A stretch of DNA of 50,445 nucleotides from Paludibacteraceae bacterium (lineage in GTDB: Bacteria; Bacteroidota; Bacteroidia; Bacteroidales; Paludibacteraceae), in the NCBI GenBank assembly GCA_905235505.1, contig CAJOMJ010000006.1, positions 1-50,445 on the forward strand, in the 5' to 3' direction. The notes below the pieces were generated by a model, which was not told the origin of the DNA, did no database searches, and saw only the letters and a list, made by a program, of their open reading frames with translations. The translations under genes were made by a program, and so were the position numbers. Shown here piece by piece: positions 34,110 to 41,482 of the stretch (position 1 is its first letter; the number at the start of each line of letters is the position of its first letter).

Positions 34110-35351
34110 TTAAAGCTCTACGCCCAGCAAATTGATCTTCTTGCCGTCAAGAATGATGACAACCTGTCCGTTGATTATCGTCTTAACAGCCTTCTGTTCT
34201 GACTTGGTGTTGATAAGGGATGTAGCAGTGTCTTTGCCAAGTTCATACGTTGCTCCCCATACTACGAAACGGCGTGCAGTACCCGAGGCAAAGGTGATAT
34301 TGGTCTCTGCTGTTACGCCGGAGAGGTTGATATCGAAACGACATTCTGCCGGAGCAAGCGCTTGAAGTAGATAATCATTGCTCGAACCGGAAATACCTGC
34401 ATCAGCCGTCAACGTCAACTCCGTTTTATCCAGAGTAACGCCATCGGGAGCAGAAACGGCAATAGTGCCGGCAGCATTAGTCCAAGCAACAGCGAAGAAG
34501 TGGAGGACAGTTGCATTAGCAGGAACAGTAACCACGAAAGAGCCATCAGCAGAGCTGGTACCTACTTTAACACCGGCAACGCCGTCAACAGAAGCCTCAT
34601 AGGCCTTGGTATCACCATTAGCCGTCATAGTAGCGGGCTCACCCGGGAGTACGACAGGCTTAATCACCTTACCGGAAACAACCACCTCTTTCTCGGTCTC
34701 TCCGGAGGTCAGCGTAATAGTCTCCGAGAAGTCACCGGGCGCAGCAACAATATGCAGGTTCAGAGTACCTCCCTCTGCGGTCAGAGTGCCGGAAACAGTT
34801 ACGTGCTCGCTTCCTGTAGCCACGATAGCCCCACTCAGGTTGGCTCCGGTAACAACGAGGGTCGTATCCAGAACATAGTTCTCTGCGTCTTGTGCAATAA
34901 CAACTTTACCGAAATCAAAGTCTTTAGCAGCGATAGCAGGAGCAGTAGATTCCTCTTTCTCAAAAACAATCACAATAGACGAAGCCGTCGAAGTAGCGGA
35001 ACCCGCCTTAATCTCGAATTTGCCTGCATCATTAGCATCAATCGAATAGGTGAAATTTGCGTTATTATTAATCGTAATGGACTTGATTTCACCCCACGAA
35101 TCGGCATTCTTGATAGAACCGGTGTTTTTCTGGCCCTGAATTTTAGAAGACTGGTTCATAACTTGGTTAGAAGTCCACTCTACCTCAATAGTAGATTTAT
35201 CCGCAGCAACAGCATCCGAGGTGTGCGTGCCGTTGTTGGCGGCATAAGAGTTCCCCGGAAAATCGGAAAGACCGATTGTAACCGTGTACTCTTTAGCCAT
35301 CATACTGCCAGCGAAGAGCACGGCAGCGAACAAAGAAAATAATTTCTTCAT
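34110..35351 (-). CDS. Secreted beta-rich protein with type IX-like tail
   Basis: The 413-residue product has a signal peptide (MKKLFSLFAAVLFAGSMMA), an N-terminal beta-sandwich (about 22-130, ending SSIVIVFEKEE), an Ig-like segment (about 140-230, DFDFGKVVIAQDAENYVLDTTL with the conserved-looking LTAEGGTLNLHIVAAPGDFSETITLTSGE cut across it) and a further beta domain. It ends AVKTIINGQVVIILDGKKI, then NLLGVEL, the form of C-terminal signal usual in secreted Prevotellaceae/Bacteroidaceae proteins. It is expected at the cell surface or outside. It is monocistronic: a full promoter lies 230 bases upstream, leaving a leader of about 220 nt with visible pairing (35441-35535). No enzyme motif was found. 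Confidence 0.82.
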   Translation of the reverse strand: MKKLFSLFAAVLFAGSMMAKEYTVTIGLSDFPGNSYAANNGTHTSDAVAADKSTIEVEWTSNQVMNQSSKIQGQKNTGSIKNADSWGEIKSITINNNANFTYSIDANDAGKFEIKAGSATSTASSIVIVFEKEESTAPAIAAKDFDFGKVVIAQDAENYVLDTTLVVTGANLSGAIVATGSEHVTVSGTLTAEGGTLNLHIVAAPGDFSETITLTSGETEKEVVVSGKVIKPVVLPGEPATMTANGDTKAYEASVDGVAGVKVGTSSADGSFVVTVPANATVLHFFAVAWTNAAGTIAVSAPDGVTLDKTELTLTADAGISGSSNDYLLQALAPAECRFDINLSGVTAETNITFASGTARRFVVWGATYELGKDTATSLINTKSEQKAVKTIINGQVVIILDGKKINLLGVEL

Positions 35352-35440
35352 AAATGTTAGTAATTTTAGTTGAATAATAAGTTAATTATATTGATTATAT
35401 AAGTTATCTATACCAAATATTCTCTTTCATTCAATCGGGC

Positions 35441-35535
35441 ATTGATGAGGTTCATACATTATATATATAAGTATATTACCACCCGCTCTTCATCCGGCGG
35501 GTGCCATCATCCACACTTGCACGCAACTCATCAAT
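35441..35535 (-). ncRNA. Candidate structured 5' leader element
   Basis: Within the 220-nt leader of the 413-residue secreted protein gene, ATTGATGAG (35527-35535 read leftward) pairs over 9 bp with CTCATCAAT (35441-35449 read leftward), closing an internal region that includes a 7-bp hairpin CACCCGC/GCGGGTG (35480-35486 with 35497-35503). The arrangement resembles a regulatory leader but matches no riboswitch class I know. Confidence 0.45.
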
Positions 35536-35579
35536 AGTGTAAGTTTTCTTTCTGTAAAATGTATTACCTGATCTTGATT

Positions 35580-35611
35580 GCAAAGGTACAACAATATAAT
35601 GAGACTACAAA
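35580..35611 (-). promoter_or_regulatory. Bacteroides-type promoter of the 413-residue secreted protein gene
   Basis: On the minus strand TTTG (35608-35611), a 19-bp spacer and TACCTTTGC (35580-35588) match the consensus. Start is expected near 35573, making the leader about 220 nt. Confidence 0.8.
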
Positions 35612-35656
35612 ATATAAATTCCCTGACTTTTCAATCTTACATCAACTACTCTGATG

Positions 35657-35757
35657 TGTGGAAATGTGGAAATGTGGAAAAGAGTGAGCATGGAGATAGC
35701 ATATACATAGGAAATCATATTCCCACATACATAATTCCACATTTCCACATTTCCACA
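35657..35757. repeat. Large inverted repeat with 23-bp perfect arms built of TGTGGAAA units
   Basis: Arms 35657-35679 and 35735-35757 are perfect complements of 23 bp with a 55-base loop. Each arm is itself an 8-bp tandem repeat (TGTGGAAA about three times). It is downstream of the rnc stop (35936) and upstream of the next promoter, so rnc read-through RNA would fold into a duplex of two helical turns. Confidence 0.9.
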
Positions 35758-35892
35758 TAAAATTCTATCATGTAGCGGACATGTATTAACGCCAAAGGTA
35801 CAAAATTCGCAATTTGTATCAAAATAATTCTCAAAGTCCACCCCGAAAATTCTCAAATTGGCAATGCAAATGGCTAATAATCTGTTCCTTTT

Positions 35893-35921
35893 GTAGAGAC
35901 ACAACACCGTCACGTCTCCAC
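35893..35921. repeat. Degenerate type A intergenic palindrome
   Basis: GTAGAGACAC at the left and GTCACGTCTCCAC at the right are a decayed copy of the type A palindrome, 15 bases past the rnc stop. Confidence 0.75.
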
Positions 35922-35935
35922 TTTGCAGCCGGTAT

Positions 35936-36652
35936 CTATTGCAGTTTTTGGAGTGCTTTGTGGGCGGCAGTCTGTTGTGCCTGCACCTTGCTATACCCTT
36001 CTGCTTGTGCAATAGTATTGCCCTCAAGACGGACTTCATAAACAAACACGTGTCTGTCGTCCTTCGCATGATAGTTTTCAGCAACAAGTACAAACTCCAC
36101 CTGCAGATGTTTCGACCGTGCATACTCAAGCAGTCGTGACTTGAAGTCCGACTCTTTCTGTGCAAGTCGTTGCAGATTCTCTCCGTCTCTGCCCACAACC
36201 ACTCTTCTTATGAATTCCGCCGCCTCTTGGTATCCGGCATCAAGTAAAGCGGCTCCTGCCAGTGCCTCAAGAGCATTGCCATATACATTCTCCGTGTTCT
36301 TCTTGAGCGGAATACCCGTATGCAGATAGTTGTCAATACCGAGTTCATGGGCAAGGTGATTGAGATTCTCTCTGCACACCACCTTTGAGCGGGTTCTGGT
36401 GAGAAACCCTTCGCCCTCAGTGGGATAAAGTTTGAACAACTCTTCTGCCACTACCATTCCTATCAAAGCATCACCAAGATACTCAAGTCGCTCGTTGCTC
36501 TCTGTGCCGAGCGAGCGGTGTGTGAGGGCTTGCTCGTAGAGGTGCAGGTTACGCGGGCGTATGCCGGTAAGGTGATATATATAAGAATAAAGTTCTCCTT
36601 GTTTGTCGGAGAACTTTCTATGGAAAATTCTATCAAAGATTCTTAGTGGCAC
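35936..36652 (-). CDS. rnc: Ribonuclease III
   Basis: The 238-residue product cleaves double-stranded RNA in rRNA and mRNA processing. It has the signature NERLEYLGDALIG with the catalytic Glu and Asp, a second metal site region VYGNALEALAGAALLDAGY, and a C-terminal dsRNA-binding domain (about 165-238, DFKSRLLEYARSK... VQAQQTAAHKALQKL). In the second region the Asp that corresponds to E. coli D114 is Asn while the key Glu (E117) is kept; this may be a lineage feature. The start codon is GTG (36650-36652), 15 bases after fabF. It forms an operon with acpP and fabF, an arrangement common in bacteria. Confidence 0.95.
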   Translation of the reverse strand: MPLRIFDRIFHRKFSDKQGELYSYIYHLTGIRPRNLHLYEQALTHRSLGTESNERLEYLGDALIGMVVAEELFKLYPTEGEGFLTRTRSKVVCRENLNHLAHELGIDNYLHTGIPLKKNTENVYGNALEALAGAALLDAGYQEAAEFIRRVVVGRDGENLQRLAQKESDFKSRLLEYARSKHLQVEFVLVAENYHAKDDRHVFVYEVRLEGNTIAQAEGYSKVQAQQTAAHKALQKLQ

Positions 36653-36667
36653 TTTGTAGTGATAGTA

Positions 36668-37921
36668 TTAAATCTTCTTGAATATCAAGCAGGTGTTGTG
36701 CCCGCCAAACCCGAAAGCGTTAGTCAGAGCGCAGTTGACAGTCTTTTGCTGTGCATGATTGAAGGTGAGGTTCAGATAGTCGGGTATCTGTTCGTCAACA
36801 TCGTCATCAGCGTGATTGATAGTGGGAGGAATAATGCTGTTGTGTATAGTAAGAACGGTAGCCAGAGCCTCCAATGCTCCTGTTGCTCCGAGCAAGTGAC
36901 CTGTCATCGATTTGGTAGAACTTATATTCATGTCTTTTGCATGTTCTCCGAAGAGCGCTGCAATGCCTTTTACCTCTGCCAGATCGCCGAGGGGAGTGGA
37001 GGTGCCGTGAGCGTTTATATAATCAATATCGTTGATAGAGAGTCCTGCATCATCTAATGCTAATTTCATCACCTGTTTCGCACCATTGCCGTCAGGGTCG
37101 GGTGCGGTTATATGGTAAGCGTCCGAATTGATGCCTGCGCCAACGAGTTCGGCATATATCTTTGCTCCGCGTTTGACAGCATGTTCGTAGTTCTCGAGTA
37201 TGAGTGCGGCAGCCCCTTCGCCAAGCACAAAGCCGTCCCTGCTCTTAGAGAACGGTCGTGAAGCTGTTTCGGGCGTGTCGTTGCGGGTGGAGAGCGCATG
37301 CATGGCGTTGAACCCTCCTACGCCTGTATATTCAACTGCCGCCTCGCTTCCTCCTGTTATCATCACGTCTGCCTTGCCCATGCGGATAAGGTTGAATGCG
37401 TCTGCTATCGCATGTGCCGAACTGGCACACGCAGAGGTGGTGGCATAACTCGGACCCTTAATGCCGAAGCGGATGGAGAGATGCCCTGCCGCTATGTCAG
37501 TAATAATCCTGGTAACTGTGAAAGGACTGAAATGAGGTGTCCGGTTGTCATTTATATAATCTTCCACACATTCCTGAAACGAGCGCAAACCACCCATGCC
37601 GCTTGCCCATATACATCCCATGCGGTCTTTGTCTTCCGCCTGCATGTCAAACCCTGCATCATCCATCGCTTCTTGTGCGGCGAAAATGGCATACTGTACA
37701 AACGGGTCAAGTTTGCGTGCCTCTTTCTTGTCAAGCAGTGTCTCGGCATCAAAATCTTTTACCTCGCAGGCAAACCGTGTCTTGAAGAGTGTGGCATCAA
37801 AGTGTGTAATGGGTGCTGCACCACTCCTGCCGTCTATAAGCGACTGCCAAGTGGTCTTCACATCATTGCCTATCGGAGTGACGGCACCCAAACCTGTTAT
37901 TACAACGCGATTGAGATTCAT
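36668..37921 (-). CDS. fabF: 3-oxoacyl-ACP synthase II
   Basis: The 417-residue condensing enzyme elongates fatty acids by adding malonyl-ACP to acyl-ACP. The catalytic triad is present: Cys in TTSACASSAHAI, His in NAHGTSTPLGD and His in MTGHLLGATGALEAL, plus the C-terminal FGFGGHN motif. The acpP gene precedes it by 87 bases containing a partial terminator, and rnc follows after 15 bases. Confidence 0.96.
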   Translation of the reverse strand: MNLNRVVITGLGAVTPIGNDVKTTWQSLIDGRSGAAPITHFDATLFKTRFACEVKDFDAETLLDKKEARKLDPFVQYAIFAAQEAMDDAGFDMQAEDKDRMGCIWASGMGGLRSFQECVEDYINDNRTPHFSPFTVTRIITDIAAGHLSIRFGIKGPSYATTSACASSAHAIADAFNLIRMGKADVMITGGSEAAVEYTGVGGFNAMHALSTRNDTPETASRPFSKSRDGFVLGEGAAALILENYEHAVKRGAKIYAELVGAGINSDAYHITAPDPDGNGAKQVMKLALDDAGLSINDIDYINAHGTSTPLGDLAEVKGIAALFGEHAKDMNISSTKSMTGHLLGATGALEALATVLTIHNSIIPPTINHADDDVDEQIPDYLNLTFNHAQQKTVNCALTNAFGFGGHNTCLIFKKI

Positions 37922-37933
37922 AGTATTCTGAAA

Positions 37934-37990
37934 GGGAAAAACAAAGGTTGCAGCAATGCACCCCGAGTGGAATACCTGACTGCAACCTTT
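37934..37990 (-). terminator. Partial terminator between acpP and fabF
   Basis: On the minus strand AAAGGTTGCAG (37980-37990) pairs over 11 bp with CTGCAACCTTT (37943-37953), with a 26-nt loop, followed by GTTTTTCCC. The long loop should make it leaky, giving more acpP message than fabF-rnc message. Confidence 0.7.
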
Positions 37991-38008
37991 ATAAAATTGT
38001 TCGGAGTC

Positions 38009-38248
38009 TTATGCTTTGGTTGCTTGCTCTACATAAGCAACTGCATCGCCAACGGTAGAAATCTTCTCGGTATCCTCATCGGGAATACTAATACCAAAAG
38101 CTTTCTCAAACTCCATGATGAGTTCAACTGTATCCAATGAATCAGCATTCAAATCATTCTGGAAATTAGCATCCAATGTAACTTGCGATTCTTCCACACC
38201 GAGTTTTTCTACGATAATGGCTTTAACTTTGTTTTCAATTTCAGACAT
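38009..38248 (-). CDS. acpP: Acyl carrier protein
   Basis: The 79-residue acidic protein has the phosphopantetheine site [10 protein letters not shown] (Ser in DSLD) and the usual four-helix ACP length. It carries growing fatty acyl chains for FabF, encoded next. It needs activation by a 4'-phosphopantetheinyl transferase; a candidate is encoded at 46556-47134. A full promoter lies upstream at 38324-38356, reaching into the end of the metallophosphatase gene. Confidence 0.97.
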   Translation of the reverse strand: MSEIENKVKAIIVEKLGVEESQVTLDANFQNDLNADSLDTVELIMEFEKAFGISIPDEDTEKISTVGDAVAYVEQATKA

Positions 38249-38323
38249 AATAAGTTGTTTTTAATATGTTAAACTGTTATATTTCGTATAAGTTTTCGTT
38301 AATGCATATACCGCAAAAACGCG

Positions 38324-38356
38324 GCAAAATTACTACAAATAATTCAATTATGCAAA
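38324..38356 (-). promoter_or_regulatory. Bacteroides-type promoter of acpP-fabF-rnc
   Basis: On the minus strand TTTG (38353-38356), a 20-bp spacer and TAATTTTGC (38324-38332) fit the consensus. Its -33 box lies inside the 3' end of the upstream coding region. Confidence 0.78.
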
Positions 38357-39195
38357 TGTTTTTGTTCAAGCCCGACCTGCAAAGTTACCTTTCCGATGTT
38401 TTTACCTCTGTTTCCTGCCTGAACTACAAGCACTTGTTTCCCTTCTTTGTTACATACGGTCAGGTTCTCTTTTCTGTGCGAATGACCGCCTATGATAAGG
38501 TCAATATTGCTTGTCTGTTTGGCAAGATTCACATCGCATATACTGTTCGGATTGTTCTTTTCCGGTTGGGTGCCGAGATGGGAAAGCACTATAACAACAT
38601 CGCAGCCCTTGTTTTGTTTCAGTTCCAACGCCAGACTGTCTGCTATAGGGTAGGGGTGTCTCCATATCAGCGGCTCAAAATTGTCTGCAGCTATAAGAGA
38701 CTCAGGATTTACATTCACCCCTATTATGCCTGTCTTTACTCCTTTGCGTTCTATTATAGTATATGGTTTGAGTATGCCTTTCAAAGAAGATTCCTCAGCC
38801 TGATAGTTGGCGGACAATACTTCGAATTCTGCTTTTGCAAGTTGCTCTGCCAAGGCATCTACGCCGTTGTCGAATTCGTGGTTGCCAAGAGTTATAGCGT
38901 CATATCTCATTCTGTTCATGGCATCTATTTCCACTTGACCTTTGTAGTAGTTGAAATAAGGTGTGCCCTGACAGAAGTCACCCGCATCAAGCAGAATCAG
39001 GTCAGGGTCCGATTTCCTTTCTTTTGCAATAAGACCCATGCGGCGGGCATATCCGCCAAGGTTATCCGCTTCGCTTGGCTCCACCTGCGAGTGCGTGTCA
39101 TTGGTATGGAGAATGGTTAAACTGACGGTTTCATGGCTTGCACTGCATGCTGTGAGAACAAGACAGAAAGAGATATAACGTAGCAGTTTTGTCAT
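38344..39195 (-). CDS. 5'-nucleotidase-like metallophosphatase lipoprotein (catalytic domain only)
   Basis: The 283-residue product has a lipoprotein signal ending VLTAC (MTKLLRYISFCLVLTAC). All calcineurin-like metal motifs are present: ILHTNDTHSQ, LDAGDFCQGTPYFN, TLGNHEFDNG, VLSHLGTQ and GGHSHRKEN. It resembles the N-terminal half of UshA-type 5'-nucleotidases; the C-terminal substrate-binding domain (5_nucleotid_C) is absent. In Bacteroidetes that domain is often encoded by a separate gene; none lies nearby here. The start at 39195 follows the mutL stop by 7 bases and gives a proper signal peptide; the upstream in-frame ATG would overlap mutL and mask it. The substrate is probably a nucleotide or sugar phosphate outside the cytoplasm. 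Confidence 0.85.
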   Translation of the reverse strand: MTKLLRYISFCLVLTACSASHETVSLTILHTNDTHSQVEPSEADNLGGYARRMGLIAKERKSDPDLILLDAGDFCQGTPYFNYYKGQVEIDAMNRMRYDAITLGNHEFDNGVDALAEQLAKAEFEVLSANYQAEESSLKGILKPYTIIERKGVKTGIIGVNVNPESLIAADNFEPLIWRHPYPIADSLALELKQNKGCDVVIVLSHLGTQPEKNNPNSICDVNLAKQTSNIDLIIGGHSHRKENLTVCNKEGKQVLVVQAGNRGKNIGKVTLQVGLEQKHLHN

Positions 39196-39202
39196 GAAGG
39201 TG

Positions 39203-41020
39203 TCAGCTGAAAAGTTTGAGTATGCTCTCATCGCTTATGACGGCAAAAATGCGTTTGCCGGCAGGGGTGAAAGTCTTGTCGTGCAGTTCTGCCCATCTGC
39301 CTACAAGGTCGCGCAGCTCAGCCTCCTGCATGGTCTTGCCTGCCGGTATGGCGGCAGACTCGGAGAGACTGAGTGCTATCCGATGCTCCCATTGTTCTTT
39401 GGTGCCGATGCCTGTCTCTTCTGCAGAGTGGATAATGTCGAGCAATACGGCAAGTGCATTGTTGTTGCCGAGCTCTGCCGGCACGGCATCTACAGAAAAC
39501 GAGTTGCGCGCTATCTGTGTGATATCAAACCCTGCACTGTTAAGCTCGTCTGTCATCTGTATAAGGAGTTGGGAGTCCTCGGCACTGAGGTCAAGCACTT
39601 CGGGAAACAACACTTGCTGCTTGACGGCCTTCTTGGTGCTCATCTGCTCGCGGAGCTGTTTATAGAGTATAGTGGTGTGTGCACGATGTTGGTCGATAAT
39701 CATCAACCCGCTTTGACATGGCAGAAGAATATATTTGTCTTTGTACTGCGAGGGTGTTGCCTGCAAGAGTGAGTCATCAAAAAGCACTGCCTCGTCGTTT
39801 GCCTGTGGTGTGTCAATAGGGTAGGTTGCCGCATCGGTAGGATTCTGCACCCCGGAGTATAAGGTCTGCCAGTTGTCTGTATTGGCACGCTTGGCATGCT
39901 CCGTGAATGGGTTGTATTGCGGATTGACTCTCACCTGGGGTGTCTCTACAGAGCCGATGTTGTGTCCGCCATAAGAGGGTATATCCAAGTCTCCTTCACG
40001 GTCGAAGTCCAAAGAAGGAACAATATTGAACTTGCCGAGACTCTCACGGAGTGCCGCTTGCAGAATCTGCCATATCATCTGCTCATCCGCAAACTTTATC
40101 TCTGTCTTTGTAGGGTGTATGTTTACGTCAATCAGTTCGGGCGAAAGACTGAAATAGATAAAGTAGTGCGGCTGTTGGTCTGCTGTGAGCATGCCCGAAT
40201 ATGCTGTCATTATAGCCTTGTGGAAATACGGATGACGCATGTATCGGCCATTGACAAAGAAGTATTGTTGCGCCTGCTTCGTGGCAAACTCAGGTTTACC
40301 TATATATCCGTATATCGACACCACAGAAGTCTCCGCCTTGATGTCAACAAGTTGTGAAGCCAGACCTTTCCGTATAGACTTGCCGAAGACACTGTCTATG
40401 CGTTGTTTGAGACTTGAAGCCGAAAGGTCAAACAGCAGTTCGTCATCGTTGACAAGGGTGAAACTGACTTGTGGATTGACGAGGACTATTCGGTAAAACT
40501 CGTTTATAATGTTTCTTAGTTCTGTGCTGTTTGTCTTGAGAAAGCGTCTGCGGGCTGGCACATTGAAGAACAGGTTCTTTACTTTGAAGTTTGTGCCTGT
40601 CGGGCATTGCACCACCTCTTGTTTGAGTACTTGTGAACCGGCTATCTCAAGCAGTGTGCCGACCTCGTCGTCTTTTGTTTTGGTAAGCACCTCTAATTGT
40701 GCAACTGACGCAATGGAAGCCAGCGCTTCTCCGCGGAAGCCCATAGTGCGAAGGTTGAAGAGGTCGGCAGCCTCACGTATCTTGGAGGTGGCATGTCTCT
40801 CAAAGGCCATGCGGGCATCTGTAGGACTCATGCCTGAGCCGTCGTCAATCACCTGGAGCAATGTCCTGCCTGCATCCCGGATGATAATATCTATATGCTT
40901 TGCTCCTGCATCAAGTGAGTTCTCCACCAACTCTTTCAAACACGAGGCGGGGCGCTGAATAACCTCGCCTGCCGCTATCTGGTTGGCTACACTGTCAGGA
41001 AGAAGATGAATAATGTCCAT
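39203..41020 (-). CDS. mutL: DNA mismatch repair protein MutL
   Basis: The 605-residue product has the GHKL ATPase motifs: ELVENSLDAGA, DDGSGM, HATSKI and TMGFRGEALASI. The C-terminal dimerisation domain (about 420-605) follows a variable linker. The metal-binding endonuclease motif DQHAxxExxxxE is altered to DQHRAHTTILYK, and the ACR and CPHGRP motifs are not recognisable (TPAGKRIF stands where CPHGRP is expected), so this MutL probably lacks nicking activity. It forms an operon with the small membrane protein upstream and the metallophosphatase downstream. Confidence 0.95.
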   Translation of the reverse strand: MDIIHLLPDSVANQIAAGEVIQRPASCLKELVENSLDAGAKHIDIIIRDAGRTLLQVIDDGSGMSPTDARMAFERHATSKIREAADLFNLRTMGFRGEALASIASVAQLEVLTKTKDDEVGTLLEIAGSQVLKQEVVQCPTGTNFKVKNLFFNVPARRRFLKTNSTELRNIINEFYRIVLVNPQVSFTLVNDDELLFDLSASSLKQRIDSVFGKSIRKGLASQLVDIKAETSVVSIYGYIGKPEFATKQAQQYFFVNGRYMRHPYFHKAIMTAYSGMLTADQQPHYFIYFSLSPELIDVNIHPTKTEIKFADEQMIWQILQAALRESLGKFNIVPSLDFDREGDLDIPSYGGHNIGSVETPQVRVNPQYNPFTEHAKRANTDNWQTLYSGVQNPTDAATYPIDTPQANDEAVLFDDSLLQATPSQYKDKYILLPCQSGLMIIDQHRAHTTILYKQLREQMSTKKAVKQQVLFPEVLDLSAEDSQLLIQMTDELNSAGFDITQIARNSFSVDAVPAELGNNNALAVLLDIIHSAEETGIGTKEQWEHRIALSLSESAAIPAGKTMQEAELRDLVGRWAELHDKTFTPAGKRIFAVISDESILKLFS

Positions 41021-41059
41021 AATGAAGTTGGTTTGGTTTAGGTCAAATGGTTTATATGT

Positions 41060-41356
41060 TCAGAAAAGAAAGAAAAAGCAAAACAACAGCATGGCAAGAA
41101 GCACTATCCAGAATACTATCCTCGATGTGTTCTGTGCTTTGTTCTTGCGCGGGAACTTCTCATCCCGTGCCTCACGGAAAGACCCGCGGTGCAAACTGGT
41201 TTTATACTCCTCTTCACCGCTGCTCTCTTCTCTTTCGCCCTTCTCGCTGCGCAACTGTGCCAAACGCTCTTTACGCTTCTCCTTTTCAGGGTCGTAGAAA
41301 CGTGGGCGAAAGTCCCACTCCGGCATTTTATTTACCTTTGGAAAAAGTATTGACAT
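41060..41356 (-). CDS. Small C-terminally anchored membrane protein
   Basis: The 98-residue product is very charged up to about residue 75 (FRPRFYDPEKEKRKERLAQL) and ends with one hydrophobic helix (IVFWIVLLAMLLFCFFFLF) at the extreme C-terminus, so the body should face the cytoplasm. MPEWDFRPRF at codon 11 may be the true start. It precedes mutL by 39 bases and has its own promoter (41395-41427). The family is unknown to me; it resembles small proteins next to mutL in other Bacteroidales. Confidence 0.7.
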   Translation of the reverse strand: MSILFPKVNKMPEWDFRPRFYDPEKEKRKERLAQLRSEKGEREESSGEEEYKTSLHRGSFREARDEKFPRKNKAQNTSRIVFWIVLLAMLLFCFFFLF

Positions 41357-41394
41357 AAGTTCTTAAGTTAGACAAAGGGTTGTTTTTCCGGTTT

Positions 41395-41427
41395 GCAAAG
41401 ATAAGGCATTTTTGTGTAATATGCAAA
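41395..41427 (-). promoter_or_regulatory. Bacteroides-type promoter of the mutL operon
   Basis: On the minus strand TTTG (41424-41427), a 20-bp spacer and TATCTTTGC (41395-41403) are seen. It begins just past the terminator of the previous gene. Confidence 0.78.
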
Positions 41428-41463
41428 TAAAAAGAAACGAGACTGCCGAAGCAATCTCGTTTC
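41427..41463 (-). terminator. Rho-independent terminator with UUCG tetraloop
   Basis: On the minus strand GAAACGAGATTGC pairs with GCAGTCTCGTTTC (one mismatch) around TTCG closed by C-G, followed by TTTTTATTT. It ends the TPR/OmpA-like lipoprotein transcript 20 bases after its stop. Confidence 0.93.
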
Positions 41464-41482
41464 GATGTTATGTCAGCTGTTC

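Noticed and set aside
35441..35535. Known riboswitch class in the leader
   Set aside because: I could not match the stems to any class such as TPP, cobalamin, SAM or preQ1; kept only as an unassigned candidate.
35657..35757. Inverted repeat as insertion sequence ends
   Set aside because: The 55-base interior cannot hold a transposase and no target duplication flanks it; a hairpin element is more likely.
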